DNA from: UBA11373 sp035291545 | GTDB taxonomy: Bacteria > Actinomycetota > Acidimicrobiia > Spongiisociales > UBA11373 | Assembly: GCA_035291545.1 (NCBI GenBank) | Contig: DATDRW010000087.1 | Span: 1-62,401, forward strand | Length of the DNA: 62,401 nucleotides | Direction of reading: 5' to 3' | Part shown: positions 48,083 through 56,108 of the stretch, one piece after another | Layout of the letters: each line of letters starts with the position of its first letter | Numbering within the stretch: the stretch's first letter is position 1 | Translations under genes and position numbers: made by a program | The notes under the pieces: model-generated | Told to the model about the DNA's origin: nothing | The model's database searches: none | What the model saw: only the letters and a program-made list of their open reading frames with translations

Positions 48083-49126
48083 ATGGAACCGGTCCGCATC
48101 CTCGACCTCGACGGTCGCCTGCTCGGCGAATCTCCCCTCGGTGTCGAGGAGATCCGGCGACTCTTTGCGGCGATGGTCACAGCCCGCGCCTACGACCACA
48201 AGGCCTCAGCCCTGCAGCTGCAGGGTCGGCTCGCCACCTACGCCCAGTTCGAAGGTCAGGAGGCGGTTCAGGTGGGCGGCGCCGCGGCCCTGCGCCCCGA
48301 CGACTGGCTGGTGGCCACCTACCGGGATGCCGCCGCCATGTGGATGCAGGGCTATCCCTGGGACGGTCTCTTCCTGGGGCGGATGGGGGACGAGCGCGGC
48401 GGCTCGCCACCGCCGGGCGTCAACGTCCTCCCGCCCTCGATCACGGTGGGTGCACACATGATCCACGCGGTTGGTCTGGGATGGGCCGAGCGCCTCCGTG
48501 GCTCCGATCGGGTGGCGATGACCTTCTTCGGCGATGGGGCCACATCGGAGGGCGACTTCCACGAGGCAATGAACTTCGCCGGGGTGTACCGGACCCCGAC
48601 CGTGTTCGTGTGCGAGAACAACGGATGGGCGATCTCGATGAGTCGCGACCGCCAGACCGCATCGGAGACCATTGCCCAGAAGGCCGATGCCTACGGGATG
48701 CCGGGCGTCCTCGTGGACGGCAACGATCTGCTGGCGATGTTTGCGGTGGCCCGGGATGCGGTCGGCCGGGCCCGTCGCGGCGAGGGAGCGACCCTCATCG
48801 AGGCCCTGACTCACCGGATGGGGGCGCACACCACCGCCGACGACGCCGGGCGGTACCGCGCGGAGGACACGCTCGACGAGTGGAGGCTGCGGGATCCCGT
48901 CGATCGGGTCCGCCGTCACCTCCAGGCGACCGAGGCGTGGTCGGAGGCGTGGGAGCACGACGTGGTGTCGACTGCGGCTGCGGAGATCGAGGCGGCGGTG
49001 GCCCGTGCCGAGGGGCTGGCACCCTTTGGCCCCGGTGCTGCGTTCGATCGAACCTACGCCCGGCCGACGACCGACCTCGAGGCGCAACGGACCGCGCTGC
49101 TCCGCGACCTGGGGGGCGAAGGATGA
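48083..49126 (+). CDS. pdhA: 2-oxoacid (pyruvate) dehydrogenase E1 alpha subunit
   Basis: 347 residues, thiamine-diphosphate-binding alpha subunit. The TPP/Mg motif is FFGDGATSEGDFHEAMNFAG ending in VCENN, and the substrate-channel region YAQFEGQEAVQVGGA and VATYRDAAAMW resemble Gram-positive pyruvate dehydrogenase alpha. The operon pdhA-pdhB-pdhC follows with four-base and one-base overlaps. Pyruvate versus branched-chain oxoacid preference is inferred, not proven. No E3 (dihydrolipoamide dehydrogenase) gene is nearby. Confidence 0.87.
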   Translation: MEPVRILDLDGRLLGESPLGVEEIRRLFAAMVTARAYDHKASALQLQGRLATYAQFEGQEAVQVGGAAALRPDDWLVATYRDAAAMWMQGYPWDGLFLGRMGDERGGSPPPGVNVLPPSITVGAHMIHAVGLGWAERLRGSDRVAMTFFGDGATSEGDFHEAMNFAGVYRTPTVFVCENNGWAISMSRDRQTASETIAQKADAYGMPGVLVDGNDLLAMFAVARDAVGRARRGEGATLIEALTHRMGAHTTADDAGRYRAEDTLDEWRLRDPVDRVRRHLQATEAWSEAWEHDVVSTAAAEIEAAVARAEGLAPFGPGAAFDRTYARPTTDLEAQRTALLRDLGGEG

Positions 49127-50100
49127 GCGTGATGAACATGGCGCGCGCCCTCAACGACGCCCTTGCGGTCGCGCTCGCCGAGGATGAGCGGGTGGTGCTC
49201 CTGGGCGAGGACATCGGACGCACCGGGGGGGTGTTCCGGGTGACGGACGGGTTGCAGGAGAGATTCGGCGAGCACCGCGTCGTCGACACCCCGGTGGCGG
49301 AGTCGGGGATCGTCGGTGCGGCGTTCGGGATGGCGGTCGCCGGACTGCGTCCCGTCGTCGAGATCCAGTTCCTCGGGTTCTCGTATCCGGCCTACGACCA
49401 GATCGTGAGCCACGTCGGCCGGATCCGCAATCGCAGCAACCACCGGTTCACCGCGCCGATGGTGATCCGAATCCCGTTCGGCGGCGGGATCGGGGCCGCC
49501 GAGCACCACAGCGAGTCGAGCGAGGCGATCTACGCCCACACCCCGGGAATCAAGGTCGTCGCCCCGGGAACCCCGGCGGCAGCCAAAGGCCTGCTGCTCG
49601 CCGCCATCGAGGATCCCGACCCGGTCGTGTTTCTCGAGCCGATCCGGGTGTATCGGGCGATCAAGGAGGAGGTCCCGGAAGGGCGCTACACGTTCCCGAT
49701 CGGGGTCGCCGAGGTGGTACGCGCCGGATCCGACGTCACGCTCGTCGCCTACGGAGCCATGCTCCGCGACGCCCTGCAAGCCGCCGGCGCACTAGAGGGC
49801 GACGGCGTATCCGCCGAGGTGATCGATCTGCGCACCCTCGCCCCGCTCGATGCGGCGACGGTCGTGGCGTCGGCCCAGAAAACGGGACGGGTGGTCGCCA
49901 TCAGCGAGGGGCACCGCACCGTCGGCATCGCATCCGAGATCGCCGCGCTGGTCCAGGAGCGGGCGCTGTACTCGCTGCTCGCGCCCGTCGAGCGGGTCAC
50001 GGGATGGGACACGGTGGTCCCTCTGAAGCGCACCGAGCGCCATCACATACCCGGGGTGGGTCGTATCGTCGCAGCGGTACGCCGCACGCTGGAGGATTGA
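49123..50100 (+). CDS. pdhB: 2-oxoacid (pyruvate) dehydrogenase E1 beta subunit
   Basis: 325 residues, transketolase-like beta subunit. LLGEDIGRTGGVFRVTDGL and VDTPVAESGIVGAAFGMA contain the cofactor-contacting Glu, and PFGGGIGAAEHHSESSEA carries the catalytic His region. It forms the alpha2beta2 E1 tetramer with the upstream product. ATG 49123 overlaps the pdhA stop, and its own stop overlaps the E2 start by one base. Confidence 0.89.
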   Translation: MSVMNMARALNDALAVALAEDERVVLLGEDIGRTGGVFRVTDGLQERFGEHRVVDTPVAESGIVGAAFGMAVAGLRPVVEIQFLGFSYPAYDQIVSHVGRIRNRSNHRFTAPMVIRIPFGGGIGAAEHHSESSEAIYAHTPGIKVVAPGTPAAAKGLLLAAIEDPDPVVFLEPIRVYRAIKEEVPEGRYTFPIGVAEVVRAGSDVTLVAYGAMLRDALQAAGALEGDGVSAEVIDLRTLAPLDAATVVASAQKTGRVVAISEGHRTVGIASEIAALVQERALYSLLAPVERVTGWDTVVPLKRTERHHIPGVGRIVAAVRRTLED

Positions 50101-51260
50101 TGGCCTTCGAGTTCCACCTCCCCGACATCGGTGAAGGCCTCACCGAGGCGACGATCGTCTCGTGGCGGGTGCCGGTGGGGGCGACGGTCGGTCTCGACGA
50201 ACCGATGGTCGAGGTGGAGACCGACAAGGCCGTGGTCGAGATCCCCGCCCCGAGGGCCGGGGTGGTGCTCCATCACGGGGCCCCCGCCGGGGCCACGATC
50301 GCCGTCGGTTCGCTCCTGGTGGTGATCGGGGAGGCGGGCGAGGTGTGGGTCTCCGGGGCTGCGGCGACCCCCCGGGTTTCTCCGGGCACGCAGGCCGGCG
50401 TCGCCAAACCCATCGTGGGCCACCTCGAAGAAGGGCCGACATCGGAAAGCGTCTCGGGAAAGCCCCGGGCGCTTCCCCTGGTGCGCCGGCTGGCGGCGAC
50501 GCTCGGTGTCGACCTGAGCACCGTGCGCGGCTCGGGACCCGGTGGGCGGATCGTGCGCGGCGACGTGGAGGCGGCGGGTCGCGGATCCGGCCCCGCGGAG
50601 CGGGTGCGGATGTCGCCCACCCGGCTCGCCATTGCCCGCAACCTGACGAGGTCGTGGCAGGAGATCCCGCATGTCACCACCTTCGGCGTTGCCGATCCCA
50701 AGGCCCTGCTCTCCGCCCGGTCGCTTCTCGCCCGCGCCGGCGGCGAACCGGTCCCGTTGGAGGCTCTCCTCGTCCTCGCCGTCGTGCCCGTCCTGCGGGA
50801 GTATCCCGAGTTCAACGCGGCGGTGGACGGTGACTACCTGGTGCTCCGCAAACAGTTAGACATCGGGATCGCCGTCGACACCCCCGAAGGGCTGATGGTG
50901 GCGGTGGTCCGCTCCGCCGACACCCGCGACGTCGCCGGGCTGTCCGCAGTGATTGTGCGCCTGGCGGCGGCGGCCCGGGCCAGGACGATCGCCGCCGCCG
51001 ACCTGCGCGGCGCCACATTTACCATCTCGAACATCGGAGCGGTCGGCGGCGGCTACGGCACTCCGATCATCCCCTACGGAACGACGGCGATCCTCTCGGT
51101 GGGACGCGCCGAGGAGAAGGCCGTGGTTCGGCAGGGGAGCGTCGTCGTGGGCATGGAGTTGCCACTCTCGCTGTCGTACGACCACCGGGTGATCGACGGG
51201 GCCCGTGGCCGGGCGTTCCTCGGCGCGGTGATCACCAACATCGAGGGCATCACAAAGTGA
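50100..51260 (+). CDS. pdhC: 2-oxoacid dehydrogenase E2 acyltransferase
   Basis: 386 residues. There is one lipoyl domain (residues 1-80) with the lipoylated Lys in VEVETDKAVVEIP, a peripheral-subunit-binding domain (ALPLVRRLAATLGVDLSTVRG, about 122-155), and the catalytic core ending LSYDHRVIDGARG, where His and Asp form the HxxxD active site. It transfers the acyl group from lipoyl-lysine to CoA. The lipoate-ligase-like protein at 8698 could modify it. Confidence 0.9.
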   Translation: MAFEFHLPDIGEGLTEATIVSWRVPVGATVGLDEPMVEVETDKAVVEIPAPRAGVVLHHGAPAGATIAVGSLLVVIGEAGEVWVSGAAATPRVSPGTQAGVAKPIVGHLEEGPTSESVSGKPRALPLVRRLAATLGVDLSTVRGSGPGGRIVRGDVEAAGRGSGPAERVRMSPTRLAIARNLTRSWQEIPHVTTFGVADPKALLSARSLLARAGGEPVPLEALLVLAVVPVLREYPEFNAAVDGDYLVLRKQLDIGIAVDTPEGLMVAVVRSADTRDVAGLSAVIVRLAAAARARTIAAADLRGATFTISNIGAVGGGYGTPIIPYGTTAILSVGRAEEKAVVRQGSVVVGMELPLSLSYDHRVIDGARGRAFLGAVITNIEGITK

Positions 51261-51273
51261 CGGGGGCCCGGCC

Positions 51274-51549
51274 GTGATCGACGGGCAGCGGCAGCGGCGC
51301 GCCCTCACCGTCGCCGAGCAGGCGCTGCGCGCCCTGGAGGCGGGTGACGCCGCCCGGGCCCGGACGGCCGCCGCGGGGGCGGCCGCTCTCGACCAGGTCG
51401 ACGCCTATCTCGGGTTCGTGTCGGCCGTGGAGGGCGCTGCGGCCGACATCGAGGCGGGGGGCGGGGTGTCGCCCGAGTCGTGGGCGAACCTGGCCGGGGT
51501 TCTCGGGCCGGGCCCGCTGGGGGCGTGGGCCGCAGAGCGCGGGCGCTGA
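51274..51549 (+). CDS. Small hypothetical protein, 91 aa
   Basis: A GTG start lies 13 bases after the E2 stop, so it is probably the last gene of the dehydrogenase operon. The product is Ala-rich and helical (VAEQALRALEAGDAARARTA, AAALDQVDAYLGFV) like a short TPR-type pair of helices. No family is recognised. It ends 7 bases from the convergent phosphatase gene. Confidence 0.5.
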   Translation: MIDGQRQRRALTVAEQALRALEAGDAARARTAAAGAAALDQVDAYLGFVSAVEGAAADIEAGGGVSPESWANLAGVLGPGPLGAWAAERGR

Positions 51550-51556
51550 GCGACCG

Positions 51557-52318
51557 CTATCGCATCGCCTCGAGCACGGCCTGATGGAGTCGGCCGTTGG
51601 TGGCCAGCGCATTCCCGCCGGCGACGGTGCGGTTGCCCGCCAGGTCGGTGAACCGCCCTCCCGCCTCCTCGACGATGACGAGGAGCGGGGCGAGGTCCCA
51701 TATTGCGGCCACCGGCTCCACCACGGCATCGATCGCTCCTTCGGCGAGCAGTACGAACGACCAGAAGTCACCAAACCCCCGGGTGCGGGCACATCGCCGG
51801 GAGAGGGCGAGGATCTGCGGCCCGAGACCATGAGCCTCGTGGGTGACCACCGAGTTGATCGAGAGATGTGAGTCTTCGATGTGATCGACCGCGGACACCC
51901 GGATGCGCCTGGCGTTGGCCCACGCCCCCAGGCCCCGCCCGGCCCACCAGCGGCCGCCGAGGGCCGGCGCGGAGACCATGCCGGTCGTTATCTCTCCGTC
52001 CTCTTCGAGTGCGATCAGCGTCGCCCATACCGGGACTCCGCGCAGGTAGTTCACGGTGGCGTCGATGGGGTCGATGATCCAGCGGCGCTCCGAATCCCCA
52101 GATGCCCCGAACTCCTCGCCGATGACGGCATCGCCGGGCCGGAGCCTGCCCAGCACCCCGCGAATCGCCTGCTCCGCGGCCCGGTCCGCCTCGGACACCG
52201 GGGTGTGGTCCGCCTTGACCTCGACCGACAGGTCGGCGGCGCGGAACCTGCGCATGGTGATCTCGTCGGCGGCATCGGCTGCCTCGAGGGCGACGCGGAG
52301 GTCGGTGGAGGTCGGCAT
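51557..52318 (-). CDS. Inositol monophosphatase-family phosphatase, HisN-like
   Basis: 253 residues, Mg-dependent IMPase fold. The metal motifs are VIGEEFGASG (EE), WIIDPIDATVNYLRGVPVWA (DPxDxT) and AIWDLAPLLVIVEEAGGRF (WDxAP). The RGVPVWATLIAL string resembles actinobacterial histidinol-phosphatase HisN, which completes histidine synthesis; inositol monophosphatase activity is the alternative. The Gly of DPIDGT is Ala here. ATG 52318 begins the conserved helix. Confidence 0.82.
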   Translation of the reverse strand: MPTSTDLRVALEAADAADEITMRRFRAADLSVEVKADHTPVSEADRAAEQAIRGVLGRLRPGDAVIGEEFGASGDSERRWIIDPIDATVNYLRGVPVWATLIALEEDGEITTGMVSAPALGGRWWAGRGLGAWANARRIRVSAVDHIEDSHLSINSVVTHEAHGLGPQILALSRRCARTRGFGDFWSFVLLAEGAIDAVVEPVAAIWDLAPLLVIVEEAGGRFTDLAGNRTVAGGNALATNGRLHQAVLEAMR

Positions 52319-52347
52319 CCGACGATGTTCGCACAGCGGGACCTGGC

Positions 52348-52353
52348 TACGGT
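52348..52353 (+). promoter_or_regulatory. TANNNT -10 box (TACGGT), leaderless type
   Basis: Ends 8 bases before the GTG start at 52362. Confidence 0.45.
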
Positions 52354-52361
52354 TGCCTGCC

Positions 52362-52877
52362 GTGATCCACGACGAGAACCCGTTCGGCGTCCCGGAGTCC
52401 GATCGCGACCCGGTGCGACGCTTCCGGGGGCGGATGCCGGCGCCGGTGACGGTGGTCACCTCGGGTACCGGAATGCGGGCGACCGGGCTCACCGTCTCGT
52501 CGCTCATGGTGGCGGACGGAGAACCGGGAAGGATCCTGTTCCTGTGCGGCCGAAACGCCGATCTCGGCGACGTCATCCTGTCCTCGGGAGGGTTCGTCGT
52601 CCATGTCCTCGCCGCCGGCGATGAGGCTCTCTCCGACCGTTTCGCCGGCATCCGACCCAGCCCGGGGGGCCTGTTTGCCGGCCTCGCCGTGTTCGAGGGT
52701 CACCGCGGCCCGGTTCTGACGTCGGTTCCGACCCGGGCCGACTGTGGGCTCACCGCCACTGCGGACGCCGGCTGGTACCTCCTCGTCGAGGGTGCCATCG
52801 AGACCATCACGCTCGGTGATCCTGTCGAAGCCCTGCTGCGCTTCCGGGGGCGGTATCGGGGCGTGGACGGCGGCTGA
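52362..52877 (+). CDS. Flavin reductase-like domain protein
   Basis: 171 residues, second flavin-reductase-like split barrel in the window. RMPAPVTVVTSGTGMRATGL contains the FMN-contacting Thr region, and GGFVVHVLAAGDEALSDRFAG and DCGLTATADAGWYLLVEGAI are family-typical. The N-terminus (NPFGVPESDRDPVRRFRGRM) is charged. Partner unknown. It is probably transcribed separately from rimO, which has its own promoter box. Confidence 0.78.
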   Translation: MIHDENPFGVPESDRDPVRRFRGRMPAPVTVVTSGTGMRATGLTVSSLMVADGEPGRILFLCGRNADLGDVILSSGGFVVHVLAAGDEALSDRFAGIRPSPGGLFAGLAVFEGHRGPVLTSVPTRADCGLTATADAGWYLLVEGAIETITLGDPVEALLRFRGRYRGVDGG

Positions 52878-52888
52878 GGGCACCTTCC

Positions 52889-52894
52889 TACACT
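52889..52894 (+). promoter_or_regulatory. TANNNT -10 box (TACACT), leaderless type
   Basis: Ends 7 bases before the rimO ATG at 52902; no Shine-Dalgarno sequence is present. Confidence 0.55.
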
Positions 52895-52901
52895 CGACGC
52901 G

Positions 52902-54212
52902 ATGGCCTCCCGACCCGCCGTCTGGCTCACGACTCTCGGCTGTGCCAAGAACCAGGTCGATTCCGACAAGCTCGAGGCGCGGCTCGGTGCGGCCGGCTAC
53001 CGGTGGGCCGCCACCCTCGAAGGTGCCGACGTGGTGATGGTGAACACCTGCGCGTTCATCGAGGCGGCGCGCCGGGAATCCGTGGACACCGTGCTCGACC
53101 ACGCCGATCGCAAGCGCTCGGACGCCCGGCTCGTGGTGCTGGGATGCATGGCGCAGCGGTACCAGAGCGAACTCGGGGACCTGCTTCCCGAAGCGGATGC
53201 GGTTCTCGGCATGGAGCGCTACGGCGAACTGATCGGTGAACTCGACCGGCTCACCGGCTGGCAGCCGGTGAGACCGGCCGGGAGCCCGATGGACATCCTG
53301 TACGAGGTGCGGCGGCCGAACCCGGCGACGCCGTATGCCTACGTGAAGGTCGCCGAGGGCTGCGACAAGGGCTGCACCTTCTGTGCGATCCCGCAGTTCC
53401 GCGGGCCACAGCGTTCCCGGTCGCCGGTCAACATTCGAGAGGAGATCGCGGTCCTGTGCGGCGCCGGCGCCGGCGAAATCGTCCTGGTGGCTCAGGACCT
53501 CGCCGCCTTCGGGAGAGACATCGACGCCCCGGGGGGGATCGTGGATCTTCTCCGCTTCGTCTCCGACGTCGACGGCCTGCGCCGGCTGCGCCTGCTGTAC
53601 CTGTACCCCCGAGAAGTGAGCGATTCCCTCATCGCCGAGATGGCGGGGAACCCGGTGATCGCCCCCTACTTCGATCTCAGCCTGCAGCACGCGGCGGCGC
53701 CGCTCCTGCGGGCGATGCACCGCCCGGGCGACGGCGACCGGCATCTCGACCTGATCGCCCGCATCAGGGCGGCGGCCCCCGAAGCGGCGCTGCGCTCCTC
53801 ATTCATCGTCGGGTTCCCCGGTGAGACCGAACACGACGTCGACACCCTGGAACGCTTCCTCGCGGCCGCCGGGCTCGATTGGGCCGGGTTCTTTGCGTAC
53901 TCGGCGGAGGAAGGGACGCCGGCGGCATTGCTCCCCGGAAGGATCGGCGCCGATGAGGTCGCCGAGCGGACCCGGCGACTACACGACGTGCAGGATCGGC
54001 TGACGGCGAAACGCAATGCCGCCGTTGTCGGGACTGAGCTCGATGTGGTGATCGATCTCGTCGAGGACGGAACCCCGGTGGCCCGCTCGTATCGCGAGGC
54101 GCCGGAGATCGATGGGGTGATCCTGCTCGACCGGGGCCGCCCCGGGGAGTGGCTGCGTGCCCGGATCACCGGGTCGTACGGCTCGGAACTCGCCGGAGAG
54201 GTGGTCGGATGA
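52902..54212 (+). CDS. rimO: Ribosomal protein uS12 methylthiotransferase RimO
   Basis: 436 residues, radical SAM methylthiotransferase. The N-terminal UPF0004 domain has the three cluster Cys residues (TTLGCAKNQVDSD, VNTCAFIEAA, VVLGCMAQRY). The radical SAM cluster motif is CDKGCTFCAIP, and the C-terminal TRAM domain follows. RimO rather than MiaB is indicated by LGCAKNQVDS and AFIEAARRES. It methylthiolates Asp of ribosomal protein uS12. It heads a coupled rimO-cinA-thpR operon (ATGA overlap). Confidence 0.94.
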   Translation: MASRPAVWLTTLGCAKNQVDSDKLEARLGAAGYRWAATLEGADVVMVNTCAFIEAARRESVDTVLDHADRKRSDARLVVLGCMAQRYQSELGDLLPEADAVLGMERYGELIGELDRLTGWQPVRPAGSPMDILYEVRRPNPATPYAYVKVAEGCDKGCTFCAIPQFRGPQRSRSPVNIREEIAVLCGAGAGEIVLVAQDLAAFGRDIDAPGGIVDLLRFVSDVDGLRRLRLLYLYPREVSDSLIAEMAGNPVIAPYFDLSLQHAAAPLLRAMHRPGDGDRHLDLIARIRAAAPEAALRSSFIVGFPGETEHDVDTLERFLAAAGLDWAGFFAYSAEEGTPAALLPGRIGADEVAERTRRLHDVQDRLTAKRNAAVVGTELDVVIDLVEDGTPVARSYREAPEIDGVILLDRGRPGEWLRARITGSYGSELAGEVVG

Positions 54213-55459
54213 ACGTTGAGATCCTCGCCGTCGGAACCGAGTTGCTCCTCGGTCAGATCGTGAACGGCAACGCCGCCGACATCGGTCAACGCCTGGCGGA
54301 AGCGGGATTGGATCACTTTCGCCAGGTGGTGGTCGGCGACAACCTGGATCGCGTCACCGCGGCGATCCGGGAGGCGGCGGGTCGTGCCGACGCCTTGATC
54401 CTCACGGGAGGGATCGGTCCCACTCAGGACGATCTCACCCGCGAGGCGCTGCGGGATGCCGCCGGGGTCCCGATGGACTTCTCCGAGGAGTATGCGGAAC
54501 GCCTGCGGGTGTGGTGGGAGCGCCGGGGCCGGGAGATGCCCGCGACCAACCTGCGCCAGGCCGAGTATCCGCGCGGGGCCGAGATGATCCCCAACGCCAA
54601 GGGGACCGCACCCGGATTGCGGCTCCGCATCGGCGGTTGCTGGGTGTTTGCCCTCCCCGGAGTGCCCCAGGAGATGCTTGCCATGGTCGACGAGCACGTG
54701 GTGCCCTTCCTGGTCGCAGAGGCGGGGGAGGGGGCAGGGGTGATCGTGAGCCATGTGTTGCGCACCTGGGGTGAGTCGGAGTCCCGCATCGCCGAACTCG
54801 TGGGTGACCTGTACGAGGCTCACACCAATCCGACCCTGGCATTTCTCGCCAGCGGTGGTGAGATCAAACTGCGGCTCACCGCCCGGGCCCCGACCCCCGC
54901 CGGAGCCGGGGCGCTGATCGCTCCCGTCGAATCCGAGATCCGCCGTCGGCTGGGGCGGCTGGTCTTCGGTTCCGGCAGCGACACCATCGACCGCATCGTC
55001 CTCGGGCTCTGCGCCGAGCGGGGTTGGACGATCGCCACCGCGGAGTCGGCGACGGGCGGCCTCGTCTCGGCGGCTTTGACCGCCGTGTCCGGGTCCTCCG
55101 CCGTAGTGAGGGGCGGCGTCGTCGCCTACACCGCCGAGGTCAAGGTCGGCGTCCTCGGGGTCGATCGCGGAGTCCTCGACCGATCCGGCGTGGTCAGTGA
55201 GGAGACGGCGCTGGCCATGGCCGCCGGAGCCCGGAGAGCACTGGGTGCCGACGTTGCCGTGGCGATCACCGGTTCCGCCGGCCCCGATGCGCTGGAGCAA
55301 CCTGCGGGAACGATGGTGTTCGCGGTGGAAACTCCCGAGGCGGCGCGGGTGCGGACGCTGCGCTTCCCCGGAGATCGCGAGCGGGTGCGGACGTACGCCA
55401 CGACCGCCGCACTGCACCTGGTGAGGCTCGGAGTCACCGGAGAGTGGTGGCCCCGGTGA
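54209..55459 (+). CDS. cinA: CinA-family protein (MoCF-like domain plus nicotinamide-nucleotide amidase)
   Basis: 416 residues. Residues 1-170 are a MoaB/MogA-like domain (ILAVGTELLLGQIVNGNA, LTGGIGPTQDDLTREAL), and residues about 255-416 are the PncC-like amidase (ATAESATGGLVSAALTAVSG, AITGSAGPDALE). Known activities are ADP-ribose pyrophosphatase and NMN deamidase, linked to NAD salvage and competence or recombination. It is located between rimO and thpR, two genes upstream of recA, a common cinA-recA neighbourhood. Confidence 0.93.
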   Translation: MNVEILAVGTELLLGQIVNGNAADIGQRLAEAGLDHFRQVVVGDNLDRVTAAIREAAGRADALILTGGIGPTQDDLTREALRDAAGVPMDFSEEYAERLRVWWERRGREMPATNLRQAEYPRGAEMIPNAKGTAPGLRLRIGGCWVFALPGVPQEMLAMVDEHVVPFLVAEAGEGAGVIVSHVLRTWGESESRIAELVGDLYEAHTNPTLAFLASGGEIKLRLTARAPTPAGAGALIAPVESEIRRRLGRLVFGSGSDTIDRIVLGLCAERGWTIATAESATGGLVSAALTAVSGSSAVVRGGVVAYTAEVKVGVLGVDRGVLDRSGVVSEETALAMAAGARRALGADVAVAITGSAGPDALEQPAGTMVFAVETPEAARVRTLRFPGDRERVRTYATTAALHLVRLGVTGEWWPR

Positions 55460-55995
55460 GGGTGTTCGTGGCGGTGCCGGTGCCCGACGAGGTGCGCCAC
55501 CGGATCGTGGCGATGCTCGATGCGGCGGTGGACGTCATTCCGGGACGGGTGGTGCGACCGGGCAACTGGCACGTCACCCTCCGCTTCCTCGGCGACATCG
55601 AGGACGTCTCCTACGAGCTGTTGGTATCCCGTCTCGCCGAGACCGACCTCGGCGGGCGGTTCCGCCTGCGCTGGGCCGGCCTCGGGGCTTTTCCCCGGGC
55701 GGCGCGGGCGACCGTGCTGTGGATCGGTCTCGACCGGGGGGAAGAGGCCTTGTCCGCCTTGGCTGCGACGGTCGACGTCGCCGTGGACCGTGCGGGGTTC
55801 GCACCTGAGGACCGGCCGTTCAACCCCCATCTCACCCTGAGCCGACTGCGCCCTGTCGAGGACGTGTCGGCGCTCGTCACCTCCACGGCGCCGTTTGCGA
55901 TCCCCATGGAGGTGGATCGGGTGACCGTCTACCAGAGCCGTTTGGGGAGTGGCGGCGCCGCCTACCGGGTGCTCGAGGAGTTCCCGCTCACCTGA
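55456..55995 (+). CDS. thpR: RNA 2',3'-cyclic phosphodiesterase
   Basis: 179 residues, 2H phosphoesterase family. The two HxTx motifs are present: NWHVTLRFLGD (about residue 39) and NPHLTLSRLR (about residue 129). It opens 2',3'-cyclic phosphates, and older annotation calls it 2'-5' RNA ligase. GTG 55456 overlaps the cinA stop as GTGA and is preferred to the in-frame GTGs at 55444 and 55447. Confidence 0.9.
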   Translation: MRVFVAVPVPDEVRHRIVAMLDAAVDVIPGRVVRPGNWHVTLRFLGDIEDVSYELLVSRLAETDLGGRFRLRWAGLGAFPRAARATVLWIGLDRGEEALSALAATVDVAVDRAGFAPEDRPFNPHLTLSRLRPVEDVSALVTSTAPFAIPMEVDRVTVYQSRLGSGGAAYRVLEEFPLT

Positions 55996-56015
55996 TGCCC
56001 CGGGGTGGTTGGCAT

Positions 56016-56029
56016 CGAACAGGTGTTCG
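56016..56029. promoter_or_regulatory. LexA (SOS) box upstream of recA
   Basis: The palindrome CGAACAGGTGTTCG fits the Gram-positive/actinobacterial LexA consensus CGAAC-N4-GTTCG exactly. It is 80 bases upstream of the recA start and lies directly before the candidate -10 hexamer TATCGT (56032-56037), so LexA binding would cover that promoter. Confidence 0.88.
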
Positions 56030-56031
56030 GC

Positions 56032-56037
56032 TATCGT
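56032..56037 (+). promoter_or_regulatory. Candidate LexA-controlled distal recA promoter -10 (TATCGT)
   Basis: Begins three bases after the LexA box; transcription would start near 56044, leaving a leader of about 65 bases. Confidence 0.45.
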
Positions 56038-56080
56038 TACCCGATGGCAGCGAATATCATTCGTGTGATTCACCGAACCG

Positions 56081-56102
56081 TGTCACACCCTGTGCGTACG
56101 GT
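56081..56102 (+). promoter_or_regulatory. Predicted LexA-independent (PafBC/RecA-NDp-type) proximal recA promoter
   Basis: TGTCA, CAC, eight bases, then TACGGT matches TTGTCRGTG-N8-TANNNT apart from the first T and the GTG. The -10 ends 6 bases before the ATG, giving a leaderless recA transcript. The proximal LexA-independent plus distal LexA-controlled order is the same as in mycobacterial recA. Confidence 0.55.
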
Positions 56103-56108
56103 GCCTGC